A stretch of DNA of 64,000 bases from Leptoclinus maculatus (lineage: Eukaryota > Chordata > Actinopteri > Perciformes > Stichaeidae), in assembly GCA_032191485.1 (NCBI GenBank), contig JAVDOI010000012.1, positions 11,656,635 to 11,720,634 on the forward strand. The letters run 5' to 3'. The position numbers and the translations under genes were made by a program. Position 1 is the stretch's first letter, and each line of letters opens with the position of its first letter. The notes beneath the pieces are model-generated. The model was not told the DNA's origin. It worked only from the letters and a program-made list of their open reading frames with translations, and ran no database searches. Shown here in pieces: positions 46,345 to 59,600 of the stretch.

Positions 46345-47520
46345 ATTTTGGGAAATGCAGTTATTCACATTCTTGCCGAGAGTTAGACGAGAAGATCGAC
46401 CGCTCTAAGGCCCGTCCGTAAAATTTGATGCAGCAGCTTGATAATTTAGCTTACTTATATAACCCCAATGTGTGCCCGTCATGTACAGTGCACTCAGAAA
46501 GTATTCAGGCTCCTTCACTTTTTACATGTTATGTTGCGATCGTGCATTTTTCCCCTCATCAGTCTACACTCAACACCCTATAATGATAAAGTAAAGAAAA
46601 AAAACTGAAATATCACACAATTATGACATGATCCTGTCCGACCTCTGCAGACAGTTCTGAACCTCGTGGCTTGGTTTCTGCTCTGATGTGCATTTTCAGC
46701 TGTGAGTCATTGAATAGACAGGTTTGTGCCTTTCCCAATTATGTCCAATCAGTTGAAATGACCTCAGGTGGAATCCAATTTTACAAGGTGTAAAAGCTTC
46801 TCAAAGCTGATAAACGGGAGACACCTGAGCTAAATGCCAAGTATCATCGCAAAGGGTCTGAATACTTTTTAATGCTTTTGCAAAACCAAACTGATGAATC
46901 TGTTTTTCTCCTTGTCATATTTGCCTATTGAGTGTAGATTGATTTTAGCAAAAGGCTTCAACATAATGTGAAAAGGTGACGGGGTCTGAATACTTTCTGA
47001 AAGTATACCAGGTAATCTTTGCTAAACCCAGAAGGTCATTTAATAAAATCATTCCAATGAAATTTCCTGAATCGTCAAATACACTTCTGCCCATCTGGAT
47101 AAAAGAAAGTTTGCTTCTTTTAAATTTTTTACATTTTCAAATAAAATAATGTATATGTTTGACTAACCGAGCGTCATTTCTGGCTACTTTTTTAAAAAGA
47201 ATACAGTCACAACTTGGGAGACAGTTTAAAAGAGTCTTTAAGCATTGTTTCCAGTAATAATGCTAAGCTAAGCTAACCAGCTGATAGGTCTAGCTTCAAA
47301 ATTAGTGTTCACACCCATGATACCTTCATAACAGTATAGTCCACAACCTTCTGGGTTTTTCAAAGATTGTTGGGTTTACATTTTTCCGAAAGCTAGCTTT
47401 CCAGTCTTTATGCTAAGCTAAGCTAACCATCTCCTGGCTGTACAGCTTCATATTTAACGGACAGACTTGAGAGTGGATCCACGTCTCTGTGAGAAAGTTA
47501 AAAACAAATTTCCCCAAATG
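46345..47520. repeat. Long-TIR repeat split by a Tc1-like insertion
   Basis: The left terminus (cattttgggaaatgcagtta, then gccgagagttagacgagaag) and the right terminus (tctctgtgagaaagtt, tccccaaatgtcaac) are the inverted ends of the family at 7600-8150. The internal gctaagctaagctaacc phrase lies at 47265 and again at 47410. A Tc1-like element occupies 46486-47006. Confidence 0.55.
46486..47006. mobile_element. Tc1/mariner-like deletion derivative
   Basis: It starts TA|CAGTGCACTCAGAAAGTATTC. It ends with gggtctgaatactttctgaa, the inverted counterpart. This is the terminal repeat of a common fish Tc1/mariner family. At about 520 bp it lacks transposase. Confidence 0.75.
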
Positions 47521-48048
47521 TCAACCTATAGCTTTAAGTTTGCCTCCATCCTTTCATCCTTTCTTCTGGCAGTTTCTGGCAGCAGCACTTAACAGAAAGT
47601 CTGTGTCATGTAACATCTTCCTGCGGTTTTTAGTGGGTGAACCTCAGGCTGATGAAGGAGTGAACAGCAGGTATGAGGAATGACTATAATAGTGGCATGC
47701 GAAGGTCAGTTTAACCCCTGTTGGTGTTACTGTGTTTAACATTTTGTCTGGGTTTCTTCTTTAAGCTTTCAGTATAAGAAGACACGATGCATGCCTCCAA
47801 CAAAAGTTAAACAAGGACTTGTCGGCCGCAAGTTGCCAGAAATTAAACTCGATGAAGGCCTTGATTATCAGAAAATGTGCTGTCAACAATTTCTTATTAT
47901 GGAATGTTTTAATATTCTTTGTTCACCCAGGTAAGTAATAGTGTTCTCTATATAGATTCATTATGTTTTCCTGCAGTCATAAAACATTACAGAAAAGCTG
48001 AAACATCACACAAATACACAGACATTTAACACAACAAGAGGGCATTCA

Positions 48049-50614
48049 CTACATGTATTTCTTTTTTAAATACCAGTAGGCAAAGTAACCCATTCCTCCC
48101 AGCGAGCCCATGAGAAAAGAGGCCCCGAAGAAGGACGGCGGGTTCTTTTTTACCATCCGGAAGGCATTGGGTAGGACTGCAGACAGAAGGGTTGTGTGGA
48201 TGTCGCCCAAGACCTTGCGGAAAGCGTAGCGTTTTTGCACACGCACAAAAAAGGACTGCAGGTTGGCTCGGCTGCCGTCCTCCCAGTATTTCTTAGAAAG
48301 TCCCAAGAACTTGAGCCTGTGCAACAAAGCTCCGAGGCAGACGTCAGCTAGTGTAAATTCAGGTCCACATAGCCACAACTCACACTTTTGACCTGCAAGG
48401 AAATTAAAAATTCATAACTAAACATTGTTGGAACATGTTTTGGTTCCATTATGATGGAAGATAACTATGATTTTTTTTTTTTTTGGGACATACCTTGATA
48501 CTCTAGTTTTCTTTTCTCCAGCTCCGCCTCCACTTGATCTAGAACCATAGCTAACTCCCCCAGAATTTTCTTCAGGTAGTTCACATTATCGTGGTCCAAG
48601 ATCTTTGCCTGACAATCGTTTACAAAAAGAATTAAAAATATATATATAGTTGTATAAACTTAGATCCAGCACGCATAGCTAGGAATTCCATCATCATGAA
48701 GTAGAATTATTATGATAAATATGGATTGCGTTTTTCTCCAAGTACTTTATTAAGATGAGTGACAGCTGATTTGAAGTTCTCACTAATAAAATGTTAAACA
48801 CAAGATATGCATGCCCCCCCAGTACTTGCATGTAAAGTGATGAAGTCCCCATGTTTGAAAATAACCACAGCCACAAAACCAGCCGCATGAAGCTGTACTT
48901 GCTGTTGTGTTCGACCCAATCAACTCATTCAACCAACATCCAGTCAAATTGCAGAGTTCATCCATGTCTGTCCAATATGTCATCCCTTCATTAGTTTATC
49001 TTATTAGAGATTTGTGTGAAATTGTCAAAATTAGCAAATTCATTCTTGAGTTAGTTCTTGAGGTCATAGTGACCTTTGACCACCAAATTCTAATCAGGTC
49101 ATTCTTAAGTCAAAGTAGACGTCTGTGCTAAATTTGAAGAAATTCCCACCAGGAGTTCCTGAGAGAGCGCGTTAATGAGAATCGAATGTATGCAGACAGA
49201 CAGACGGACAACCCGAAAACATAATGCCTCCGACCATGGCTGTCACCATAACTACCATACACACCTGGTGCTGGTTAACAATATGCATGTTTACAATTAA
49301 AAACACATATCATTTTGCAGACTTCTTCTTTGTTATGTTTCAGCTAAGGCTGATGGTAATAATGTCAGTTTTGCAGGTATGTGGTGATATTGGACAAATG
49401 AGTGCCAGTCTAGTGTCAGTATTGGATGGCACTAGATGAAAAGCTAAGTCATCCTGAGGGGAACTTGAATGAAACTCGTGGAAACGCTGATCCATTTTGT
49501 AGTTGTTGAAATATTTCTGGACCGACCAACCGATAGATCAGTCAACACACTGCTATTCCTGGAGCTACATCACTAGTGTGGCTAAAGAAAACGTGCTGAC
49601 GTGACACACACTCATCTCTGTCTCATTGATTCAAAACCTCACTTTTTATAACACCCCAAATCAGTACGCCTGGATGTTTGCTCCAGGGAATATGAACTGT
49701 TTTTAGTTCAAAGGTTTGGTGTTACAGGATTTTTCCTTTTTTCAGCTCTTCAGTCGTGTATTAAGAGGAAACTGTTGACAGCTGTTCATTATGAAACCTC
49801 CCTCAGCTACAGACGTGTACATTAAATTATCTGTTAGAGTGTTACACCTTAATAAAGACAAGTGTGACTTTTGGTGAGCTTGTCTTTCACAAAATATTAA
49901 GACAGTAAATAAGCCAGTAGAGCTGTAAAAATATTATATCCATTATAGTTATGCTGTTCATGGGTCTGAAGTATTTTCAGGATCAAATTGATTATATTGA
50001 ATTATATTTTTAAGCCCTGGATTTGGTCGAATCAATTAACTTAAATATTAAGTTTTGTTTTTTCTTTTCAAAATAGTTTTACAATTATATTTTAATTTGT
50101 AACTTAAAAAGAACTGATGATATTTGTTCAGGGGTTCGTCTGTGAAGGGGTTTTAAGAGGATAACCTCCTTAAAATTCCACAATTTTTCAACTAATTTGA
50201 AATACAAACACTCTTACAGTACAAAGTAAGGGATGGTTTTCATATTATTATTAATTTTGAGGAATTTTTACCCCTTAAACTGAAACTGAAAGCCATTAAA
50301 TAATACCTTAATTATTACAAACCATTATTTAGTTAATTAGTTTCCCTTGAATCACATTAAAACAACTTGTTTCCATCATCAGTAATGTGCACATTAATGA
50401 TGAGATTCAGTTTAGTAGGGGTTGTGCCTCCCTTATACACAACATTATAACATACAATGATGACAAGTAATAAATTAATGCATTTTAAATAACATTAATG
50501 AACACATAAAACTCACCATGAGCTTCTTCTGCTTGGACAGGTATGGTTCTGTGAGCTGTGGCTCCTCATGGTCCAACTTCATCAGCTCTGTTGCAGCATT
50601 AACCAGATGTCCTG

Positions 50615-50676
<62 letters not shown>

Positions 50677-53600
50677 GTCTCTCAAAACTGATATTTGAAC
50701 AAATCTAAATAGTGTAGTATAATCTGTAAAATCCACATTGCCTTTCAGAACATGTCGCTTCGGAGATAATCTATATGTGCTACATTTAGCAGGCAAAGTA
50801 GTCTTACATTGTAGATATTATTATGCTTAATCTTTGCACAGAGCAGAGATATTAGGTATGAGAGTGTTTAATCCTCCCAAGGAATTATCTGACTGTCTTA
50901 TCTGTTCTCACTTGTGTTGTTATAATCCATACTGAAAAATATATTATGCTATATATTGTTGGATATTCTGAAATGTTTCAGTTTATGATTGCAAAACCCA
51001 TTATAAGTATTTATTGTTGCTGCGAACAAGATGAACCCAGAGCTATTCAAATGTTTTTAGCCTTCAACATAATATTACAACTCAGAAGTTTTAAATTTGG
51101 CTCTGACAAGAGTGTTTTTAATACTGCAGTGAAATATGATTGAATGTAAAACAAACACAAGTAGATAATCACATACAAAAATCCTTGATTCTTTCTATTA
51201 AATTCTCAATGAAGTTGATATATTAGATACACAGACTTACCAGAGTTTCACTATACAATAAAATGTGCTGCAGAATTGAATCTAGTCCAGCTCATTTGAT
51301 TTGATTTACATGCCGAGGTCAATTACCTGATGGAAAGAGCACTACAGATCCCTGATATCAGCTGTTGGCATTTATAAACCTGGCATCACTGCAATATACT
51401 GCATTTAGGCAATTCTGGTATTGAGTAGCGTTAAATTACACTGATGCACATAAATGCTGCAAGGAAGATGCATAGCTTTGCATTCATATTTTTTTTTTGC
51501 TTTGGCAGATCAGTTGGTCCTGAAGTTGGAGCTGATTCAGCTCACCACCTCGAGCTTGTAAATGTTCAGAATAGTGAGTTCAAAACACTGAAATCTATTT
51601 GTATTACTTCAAGAAAGCAAATCAGAGTTTGTCCCTAAATGTTAAACTGTTCCTTTAAATATTTTCCTTAAACATACTCCTATTGACCAGTTTACCCTGA
51701 TTTTACATGAATCGTTTCTTTAGTTATTTTATATATCTTAATACTGGAATTGGTTTTATCTATTTTATTAAAAAATCTGATCCATTTGAACTTGATTTAT
51801 ACAAGTTACAAATTGTAAATAATAATATACACACAAAAAAAATCCACGCTATCTACTTGTAATGCTGAATTGTAAACAACCATGTCTACACAATACGGTG
51901 AGCTGGCTTCACTTACTACGTATTTCTGCGGTGGCGTACTTTGGGATCATAGAGTCGGTGGTGAGCTCTGGATGGAGGATGCAGCCGTGTGTGTAAGCGT
52001 CCATAGGCAGATCGTCCAGCAGCTGACGGTACTGCTGCACACGATCGTGGAGAGGCGAATCTGCTTCAGGAACCAGCTGAGCCACCGTGTCTGCGGGGGC
52101 AAGACACCGATGTGACAACAGCAATACAGAGAAAATATTTTAATGTAGCTCAGGACCTTTTCTTGCTCTCTGAAGATGACAATCACAGGCACAGAAAAAC
52201 ATGCATACAGTTTCAACAAAATGTGCAAACAAAACAATAATAAAATAAATCCTCAGCACAGTTGCACTTTGGTATTATTCTTGGTATATTTTCATAAACA
52301 CTTGAGGTTTCTAAGCAACAGTTATTAAGCTTGCTTTTACATCCCTCCAACATAACACAATTCTCCCTGCTTCCAGCATGGCAACCTGGTAACAGATGAC
52401 ACCTCTCGCTCTCTGCAACACACCGGCGCTCACGTTTCACAAAGCCTGACATTTAGACAATACAGAAGCAGGAAGGAAAAAAACATCTGGATACTAAAAA
52501 GAGCTTCTGAGAATCTATTTGGAGTGGAAGAGTAAACCGGTTTAAACTAAAAACACAGTGAAATTCAAGCACAATCCCAGTTGAACAAAAACACAAAATG
52601 CTCAGGAACGTGTGGCCACAGTTTCATAATACACACGGGTCAATTCTTCTATGATAGCACCAATCCTCTACTGGCCTGGTCTGCTCTATGCATCATCTGC
52701 TGTTGCTCACGTTAAAGGAAAAGTGCTTATTTGCTGTCATGCCGAGAGCTAGATGAGAGGATGAAGACGACTCTCACATGGTATCTGTCCGTCATACTGT
52801 ACTTCTATTAAGTCATGATACTCATAAAAGACAGATTTTAAAAATGTACACATAATAAAGAGACAGATATTAGAGTGATATCGATTTTCTCATCCAACTC
52901 TCTGCCATAAAACCACTTTTCAGATTTTTGTACAGATCATTTCCCGAAATGTTGAACTCATACTTTTGAAAATGATTGAGAGAACCAGCTTTTGTATTTT
53001 GCTGTCTCAATTCTTGTGCTGACTTCATGCTGCATGGCTGGGAGGGATAATGTTCAACGTAATGACCTGCTGCTGAGGTTCAGAATTAAAGATGAAACAG
53101 GTTAGCAGAACAGAGTGAGCTTTTATCTCTGTGCAGGGTCACAGCCAGCTAAACTCAGGCACGGCATAGCTGACAGTTGGCTGCTTGAGGATGCCCGGGC
53201 CGACGGAGAAGCTTGAGGAAGGGTGGAGCTGCACCTGGCAGAGTTCCATAAAGCTGAGTAATCAGTCCTAGGACCTGCATGATGACCTGGGCATGCCATG
53301 CAGTGGTCCTCTACGTGGTCTGCTGCAGCACAGGGGTGGAAGTATCACGTCAGCAACTAAGAGCCATCTGAAGAACGACGCATTGTCTTGGGGACTGCGA
53401 CGCACAATACAGATTACAAGAGCAACTGATTGTTTGATTGTAAGTCAACAAACAGTTTAACACAGTAAGAGCCATCTGCTGCATCTCAACAACACAGTAG
53501 AGTGGTCTGAGTTGGCACCACGTTGCTCTGTGCCGGTATTTTCAGGCCAGCTGCAGCCCACGTTGCCAGCATCCGTGGGGGATTTACACACAGAGAAAAA

Positions 53601-56600
53601 GCATTTATTTAAGTCTTTTCTAGCAAATTGACTTCTGGTTTTTAAACGTGTTGTGTGTTTAACAGAATACCCCAGCTGAAGTGTTACATCACACGTCATA
53701 GTTGCAGACTTCAAACCGACTTGTTCCAAAAGAAATGAATGCAATGACCTGCACGCAGCCCTCTATCAAACAGCTAAAATGAATGTGTCTGAATGAGAAC
53801 AAGACATCAAACACCAGGGTCCGTTACCGCCTTCTATTACTGAGCGAGCAGTGAACCAGATCATCTGCAAGGCTTTCAAGCATCGCTGCTCCGAACGAGT
53901 GACCACAAACTATGCTAAGACAAGGGAGATAGTTACTGGCCAACATCCCTCAGGCCTTTACTGGATTGAGGCTCGCCGGACAATTACATAACGGCATAAT
54001 GTCTCAACTGACAAATCTATAGGACATGCCACCCTCAGAGATTTAGAGAGAACAGGATTCAGTGTATGCATCATAAAGTTTGCTTACTCTTAGAACTACA
54101 TAGGCAGTGGATGAACCTGAGTCACCGCCTCACAATGCACATTTCATATATTTGCACATCTTTACTTATTCATTTGTTGGGCTCAATGTTTTAGTAATAA
54201 TTTATTCAATCAATGAAGTTCTTGCCACATCTTTCTCCCAAGAGATCACTCCAGTTTCATCTGATCTAATCCGAGGAGTTCACATTGCTGCAGAGACATT
54301 GTTTCAACGACTTACGCAGTTTTCACAGCACAGTACACATCGACACACACCATACAAGGACGACAGATGGCCACGAAATGATGGCTTTCAATGGTCTTTG
54401 CTACTCCAGCTCCACAAACTGGGAGGTTTGCAGCCTGATATTCTCAGGCAACTGCCCCAGAAAACCCTAGCTCAAATGTGTGTCAACTGGTTTGTAGTAA
54501 ATTAATTAATTAATAACTAAATCTATGGCGAACCGGGTCAAACTGTTGCTGTTTGGGTTCTATATGTTATTAGTAATGTTTGACAGAAGCAGACAGAAGC
54601 AGGCATTTCATTTTTAGCTTTCTTTTTGGATCAATAAATTGGTTGGAAAAAGCTGTCTGTTTCTGATGTTTCAATGTTTCCAGCTGACATTTTTTAAAAC
54701 GGAAATCTTGTAAAAGGGATCTTAAACATGTAACATGATGTCTACATATATGATCTCATGCTAAAAGACTGAAGCCAAAGCTGAATGTCCCAAGCAAAAA
54801 GTCAGCATTCTAACCAGTTGATGATCCATGTTGAAAATCAGTTGATGAGTTAGTCATGAACACAGCTCTTTTTTTAACGTAACCTGTAACCCCACAAACT
54901 AATTTAACAGTAGATGGCAAATGATATGCTCCTTGGCCTTGGAAGTAACGCTCAGCTGCTATAGGTAAGATAACAATTACAGCGCATGTTGGAGCAGATA
55001 AACACACAGTTTAATCCATTTCTTACACTTTTTCTTTTGTGTGTTTGGTTTTGGAAAGACAATAAGAAAACTGTCCCGTCTAAGCTCTTTGAATGCAGAG
55101 TATTGCTCTTACTTCAGCCCCACGTGCACAGCTGCAGCATGTAGAGAAACCCAAAGCTTGAGAGACTTGCAATGACTTGTTGCACCAGAGCCCCATAGCA
55201 AATTAATCTGCCTTTGCTCTTAAAATCAATGTTTAAAGTGAAGAGAAGGAAGAGAAACAGCATCATTAGATAAATGAACATTATTACTGCACCATACCTC
55301 CCACAAAGTTTTTCTCCAGGTAATCTATAATCTGATTGTAGTCACTGATGATGGCGTCGCCGTGGAGGAAGACGGGCACCTCCTCACCCAGGTTCAGCCT
55401 CATGAACCAGGGCTCCTTGTGCTCCTGCAGCGGCATGCTCACATCCCTCTCCTCGCAGATCAGACCCTTCTCGTTAATGACTAGACGTACCTGCAATCAC
55501 AAGCACATGCAGCTGATGAGCAGGAAAGATGAGACGGGAAAAGCGTTCATCGTTGCACTGTCTGCCTTTTTGTTCTAGGGAGTCAAACCAAAAAATAAGA
55601 CTGACAAGAGGAAAGAAAAGTTAGCCTCGGCTCTAAAGAAAACATATTGAATAATGAATCAATATACATGCGAATATCTGTATGAGGCAATATGCACATG
55701 GTGACATTTTGACGCTTTAAAGACGTAAAGACAGGAGGAAGACTGATGATCAATTTGATCTGAAATAAAACAAAAACATTGCACAATAATCTTGTTTGTT
55801 GGTTGTTGAAAAGGAGTATTTGCAATAATACCAAAGCTGTGCAGGGTAGCTAATACATGCAGCTGTTAGTTCATGACATAACACAACTTATCATGTTTGT
55901 GTTGTGTATAATAAATAACCTTATCTGAATTGTTTGTATGGTCTGGAAAAGTAACAAGATGCTTTACAGCGTGCTAACGTTTCAGCAAAAGCCTTCAGGG
56001 ATGAAGGATAAGCCAAGGTCCATGGAGAGCTATTAGTGGGAATAAGATTAGAGAAAGTAGATGACACTTGGGCTATAAAGTGCTACATTTGGCCGCTTCG
56101 AAAGCACAACCAAATGGGAGTTTTGCCGAACATGGCCAGACATGGTGTAATGAAATAATACTGAATGATTTAGTAACACAAGCACAGTAATTACAGCCCG
56201 ACTGCTGGTTCAGTAAGAAAGAACAAATCTATGATTGCAGCTGCAAAGTCAAACAAGAAGAAACAGCTTTTTATATCTCTATCGGCAGAACTTTACACAC
56301 TTAATCAAGGATGTCTATACAAAACTGTCAGGTTCCAGTCATACACTGCTAGGTGAAGCCCACAGCAACATAGTATCTGTTGCTTTAAGAGTTTGTTATA
56401 TAATAATATTAGTCACCTCTTAGTAATGATGCCAAGTAGTTCAGCTGCCTGGGAACTACAAAATAAACACCTCTTACTTGACTTCAGCTACATGCATGTT
56501 ACTATGTTTGTGGTTAACAGTGGTGGAAAGTAATCAGTAATACTGAACTTAAGTACAATTGTGAGGTACTTATACTTGAGGATTTCTATTTAATTTTGCT

Positions 56601-59600
56601 TAATACTTCTACTCCACTATATTTATCTGCTATAGTTACTAGTTAAAATATTACGTTTTTATATAATAAAAACGTATGATAAACTTACAACATACAACAT
56701 ATAATTATATTAGTTGTGACTCCTTATTAACTAGCTAGGGCCCCGTCTCAGCGGCGGTTTTGTCTCAGCGTTGGGGAATGGTTGGTGGAGATTTAGCCTG
56801 GATGAAGCGGTTTGGGGAAAGGCTAGGTTGAGGGTCCACTGCGGCTCCCGGGCCTTGCAGACCCCCTGTGTCCATATGGGACGGGAAGATGGTGACTATG
56901 AGGGAAGATCACCCTAAAGTAAAATGGTTTTAACAGAGGGAGGGAGGGTGGGATGCGGAAGCGTGAGCAAGCCGAGGTTTAGTGTGGGTGGGTCTATATA
57001 GGAATGTGGCCGGAAGTGGGGGAGTGGCTGAGGTGTGGCCCTGCTCCTGAAATTCAGCTAATGTTTTTAGCTTCCAATAAAAAAGCAGTGTCGAGTTCTT
57101 CGGTCATGGTTTCATTTAAATGGCGAGTGTGTAGGATTTATTGGCAGAAATTGAATATTATATTCATAACCATGTTTTCATTAGTGTATAAATGACCTGA
57201 CACTAAGAATCGTTGTGTTGTCGTCAGTTTAGAAAAACCTATACATATTTACATAGGGAGTGGGTCCATGAAGTCCACCATGTTGCACCACCATGTTTCT
57301 ACAGCAGCCCAGAACGGACAAACCGAACACTGGCTCTTGAGAGGGCCTTTCGTGTTTTCACGTTACCAGGAGGTAGGGATGGGTACCGAAACCCGGTATT
57401 AAACAGGCACCAGTGCTAAATTATTAAAGACTGTAGTATTGATAAGCTCCGACATTACCGATGCTTTTTATTGGCACTGTTTAATGCTTTGGTGTAATTA
57501 ATTATCACGCTGCAGTGTGCATCTCCTCTGCTCTCTCTGTCGGGCTGAGCTCACACACACAAACACAAAGTGAAGTCAGCGGATTACTCGAGTTGACGAC
57601 AAATACGTGCGTTACTATAAGAAAACATTCGGAAGTAAAAACACAATACTTTATCAATACATCTATTCAGCCAACATGCACACAAAAGTGATGTAACATG
57701 CTGCTTACATGTTCCTGCATTAGGATTAACAATAATCTAATACAAATATCTGCAGAATGAGTACTTTTACTGCCAATACTTCTGTATTTGTACTTAAGTA
57801 GGACTTTGAATGAAGCACGTTTACTTGCAAATTAGTATTTTTTCATTGTTGTATTAATGCTTTAATACTTTCTAAGATGTGAATACTTCTTCCACCACTG
57901 GTTGTTAATGCAAACTTTTAGATGACTGAGCAGATACTTGCTGGCGTCCTGACACACACACTGCCCTCTACACAGACAGAAAGTGTTACAGCCTCACAGA
58001 AGGTGTGTTGAAGGTGTAACTCTCTAACCTGCAGGCTCTTAGGTTTGCAGTGCTCTATTGATTTGTCAAGCTGGCCTCTAAATGTGCCGTTATTCCAGGG
58101 TATCGAGCTCTATCTGTCTCTCATCTTTATCATATTTGCTGTCTTCTCAAGACATCACTCATGTGAGGTAGATGAATATAGTGTATGACCCACTTCAGAC
58201 CATGGGAGCACAGTTACATAGGCAGTTATTCATGAAGCATTATAAACACAGGAAGGATAAAGAAATTGTCGTGCAGGAGAAATGCAATGGCTCAGCTTCC
58301 CTCCTCTGCTCAGGCATTTGCTGAGGCATACAGGGACTTCCCCCTGAACATCTGATGACAATATCGTCTTCACAGGGTTGTTGATCTGTTGGAGAAGTGA
58401 TTCCTTTGTCAGTGTCACTTGCTCAGTGTCTCATTGCCAAAGTGTTATGTGCAGGTTGTCAGAAAAAGTGGTTTCATGTCACACAAGATTGACTAATTAT
58501 AACACTACCTTTCAAGGTGCTGCGGAGAAGCTTCGCCAATCACGATGCAAGCATTTGTTTTGCATTTAGGCCCAAAATATGCAGTTCAATTCTGGTGAAG
58601 TGGACAACCTAGTGTTTGGCCCCTTAATCTCATAAAAGCCATCCCCAAAATGCAGTTTAAAGCATGCATCAGCTTGCATAACAACAAATGTCACACACTG
58701 TTGTACAAATACATAGAATCAAGAATTCCGTGCTGCAATTTTACTGAAATCCATGTGTGTTGTTCCTAAAAATAATGCATGCCAAATTGTCTGTTCATTG
58801 ACAGCACAGTCACACATGATCGTGAAGTCACTTCAGCTACTCCAGCTCCAGGACTAAGGCAATAATCATGACAGTGAGCCTGGTGTTTACCCTCTGCTGA
58901 GTGACAACCGGCACAATCAGCAGCTCAGACTTCGGTGGCTGTGAGCAAACAATTAGTCCTCATAAGTGACGTACTGGCATGAGACTGAGCATCAACTCAA
59001 GGTTGTCGGAGAGGAATATACAGTAACACCATCTTTCAAATGAGAAAGAGTCGTGATGGTGCATGCATTGAGCCACTTATCCTGACAGGAATACTTCTGC
59101 AGTCCTATAGTATGGTGTGTAATAAAAGATCAAAGCACAAGCAAAGGAAAACTCACAAGGACTAATGGTTATTTGAATTATTTTATAATCGTTTTTTTGT
59201 TTAATGAATCGATTAATCGTCTGGTCAATAAAATGTAAAAAGATTATAATAAATAAATAAACAGAAATTCTGTTTATTCTCACATAGGTTCAAAATTCAA
59301 TCAAGCAAACCCTCACTTTTAAAATCCTGGAACCAAGTAAAAAACAATTAATCAATTATCAAAATAGTTGATCAACTGACCAAGCGATTAATGGACAAAT
59401 CATTTCAGCTCTAAGACTGAAAGAGTGTAATCCATGTGTACAAACAAGGCACACATGGAAGTCAATGATCAAGAGGTGAAGCACCAATTGTCATTTCATA
59501 ACAGTGGATGTGCATGTTTTTAAAGGGATATTCCAGCTATTTAGTATTGCACTTCATTCAATTTGGGAAATTTACAAGAGACAGGTTTTTTAAAAGAATG

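Larger units (their letters stand above)
43976..48048. other. Spacer between fitm2 and gdap1l1
   Basis: The two genes converge here. No coding exon was recognised. The DNA may include a long gdap1l1 3' UTR on the minus strand, a G17 run at 45684-45700, and the nested repeats at 46345-47520. Confidence 0.5.

Noticed and set aside
54107..54505. Plus-strand open frame of 132 codons in gdap1l1 intron 2
   Set aside because: No domain, biased composition or splice signals; not supported as a gene.
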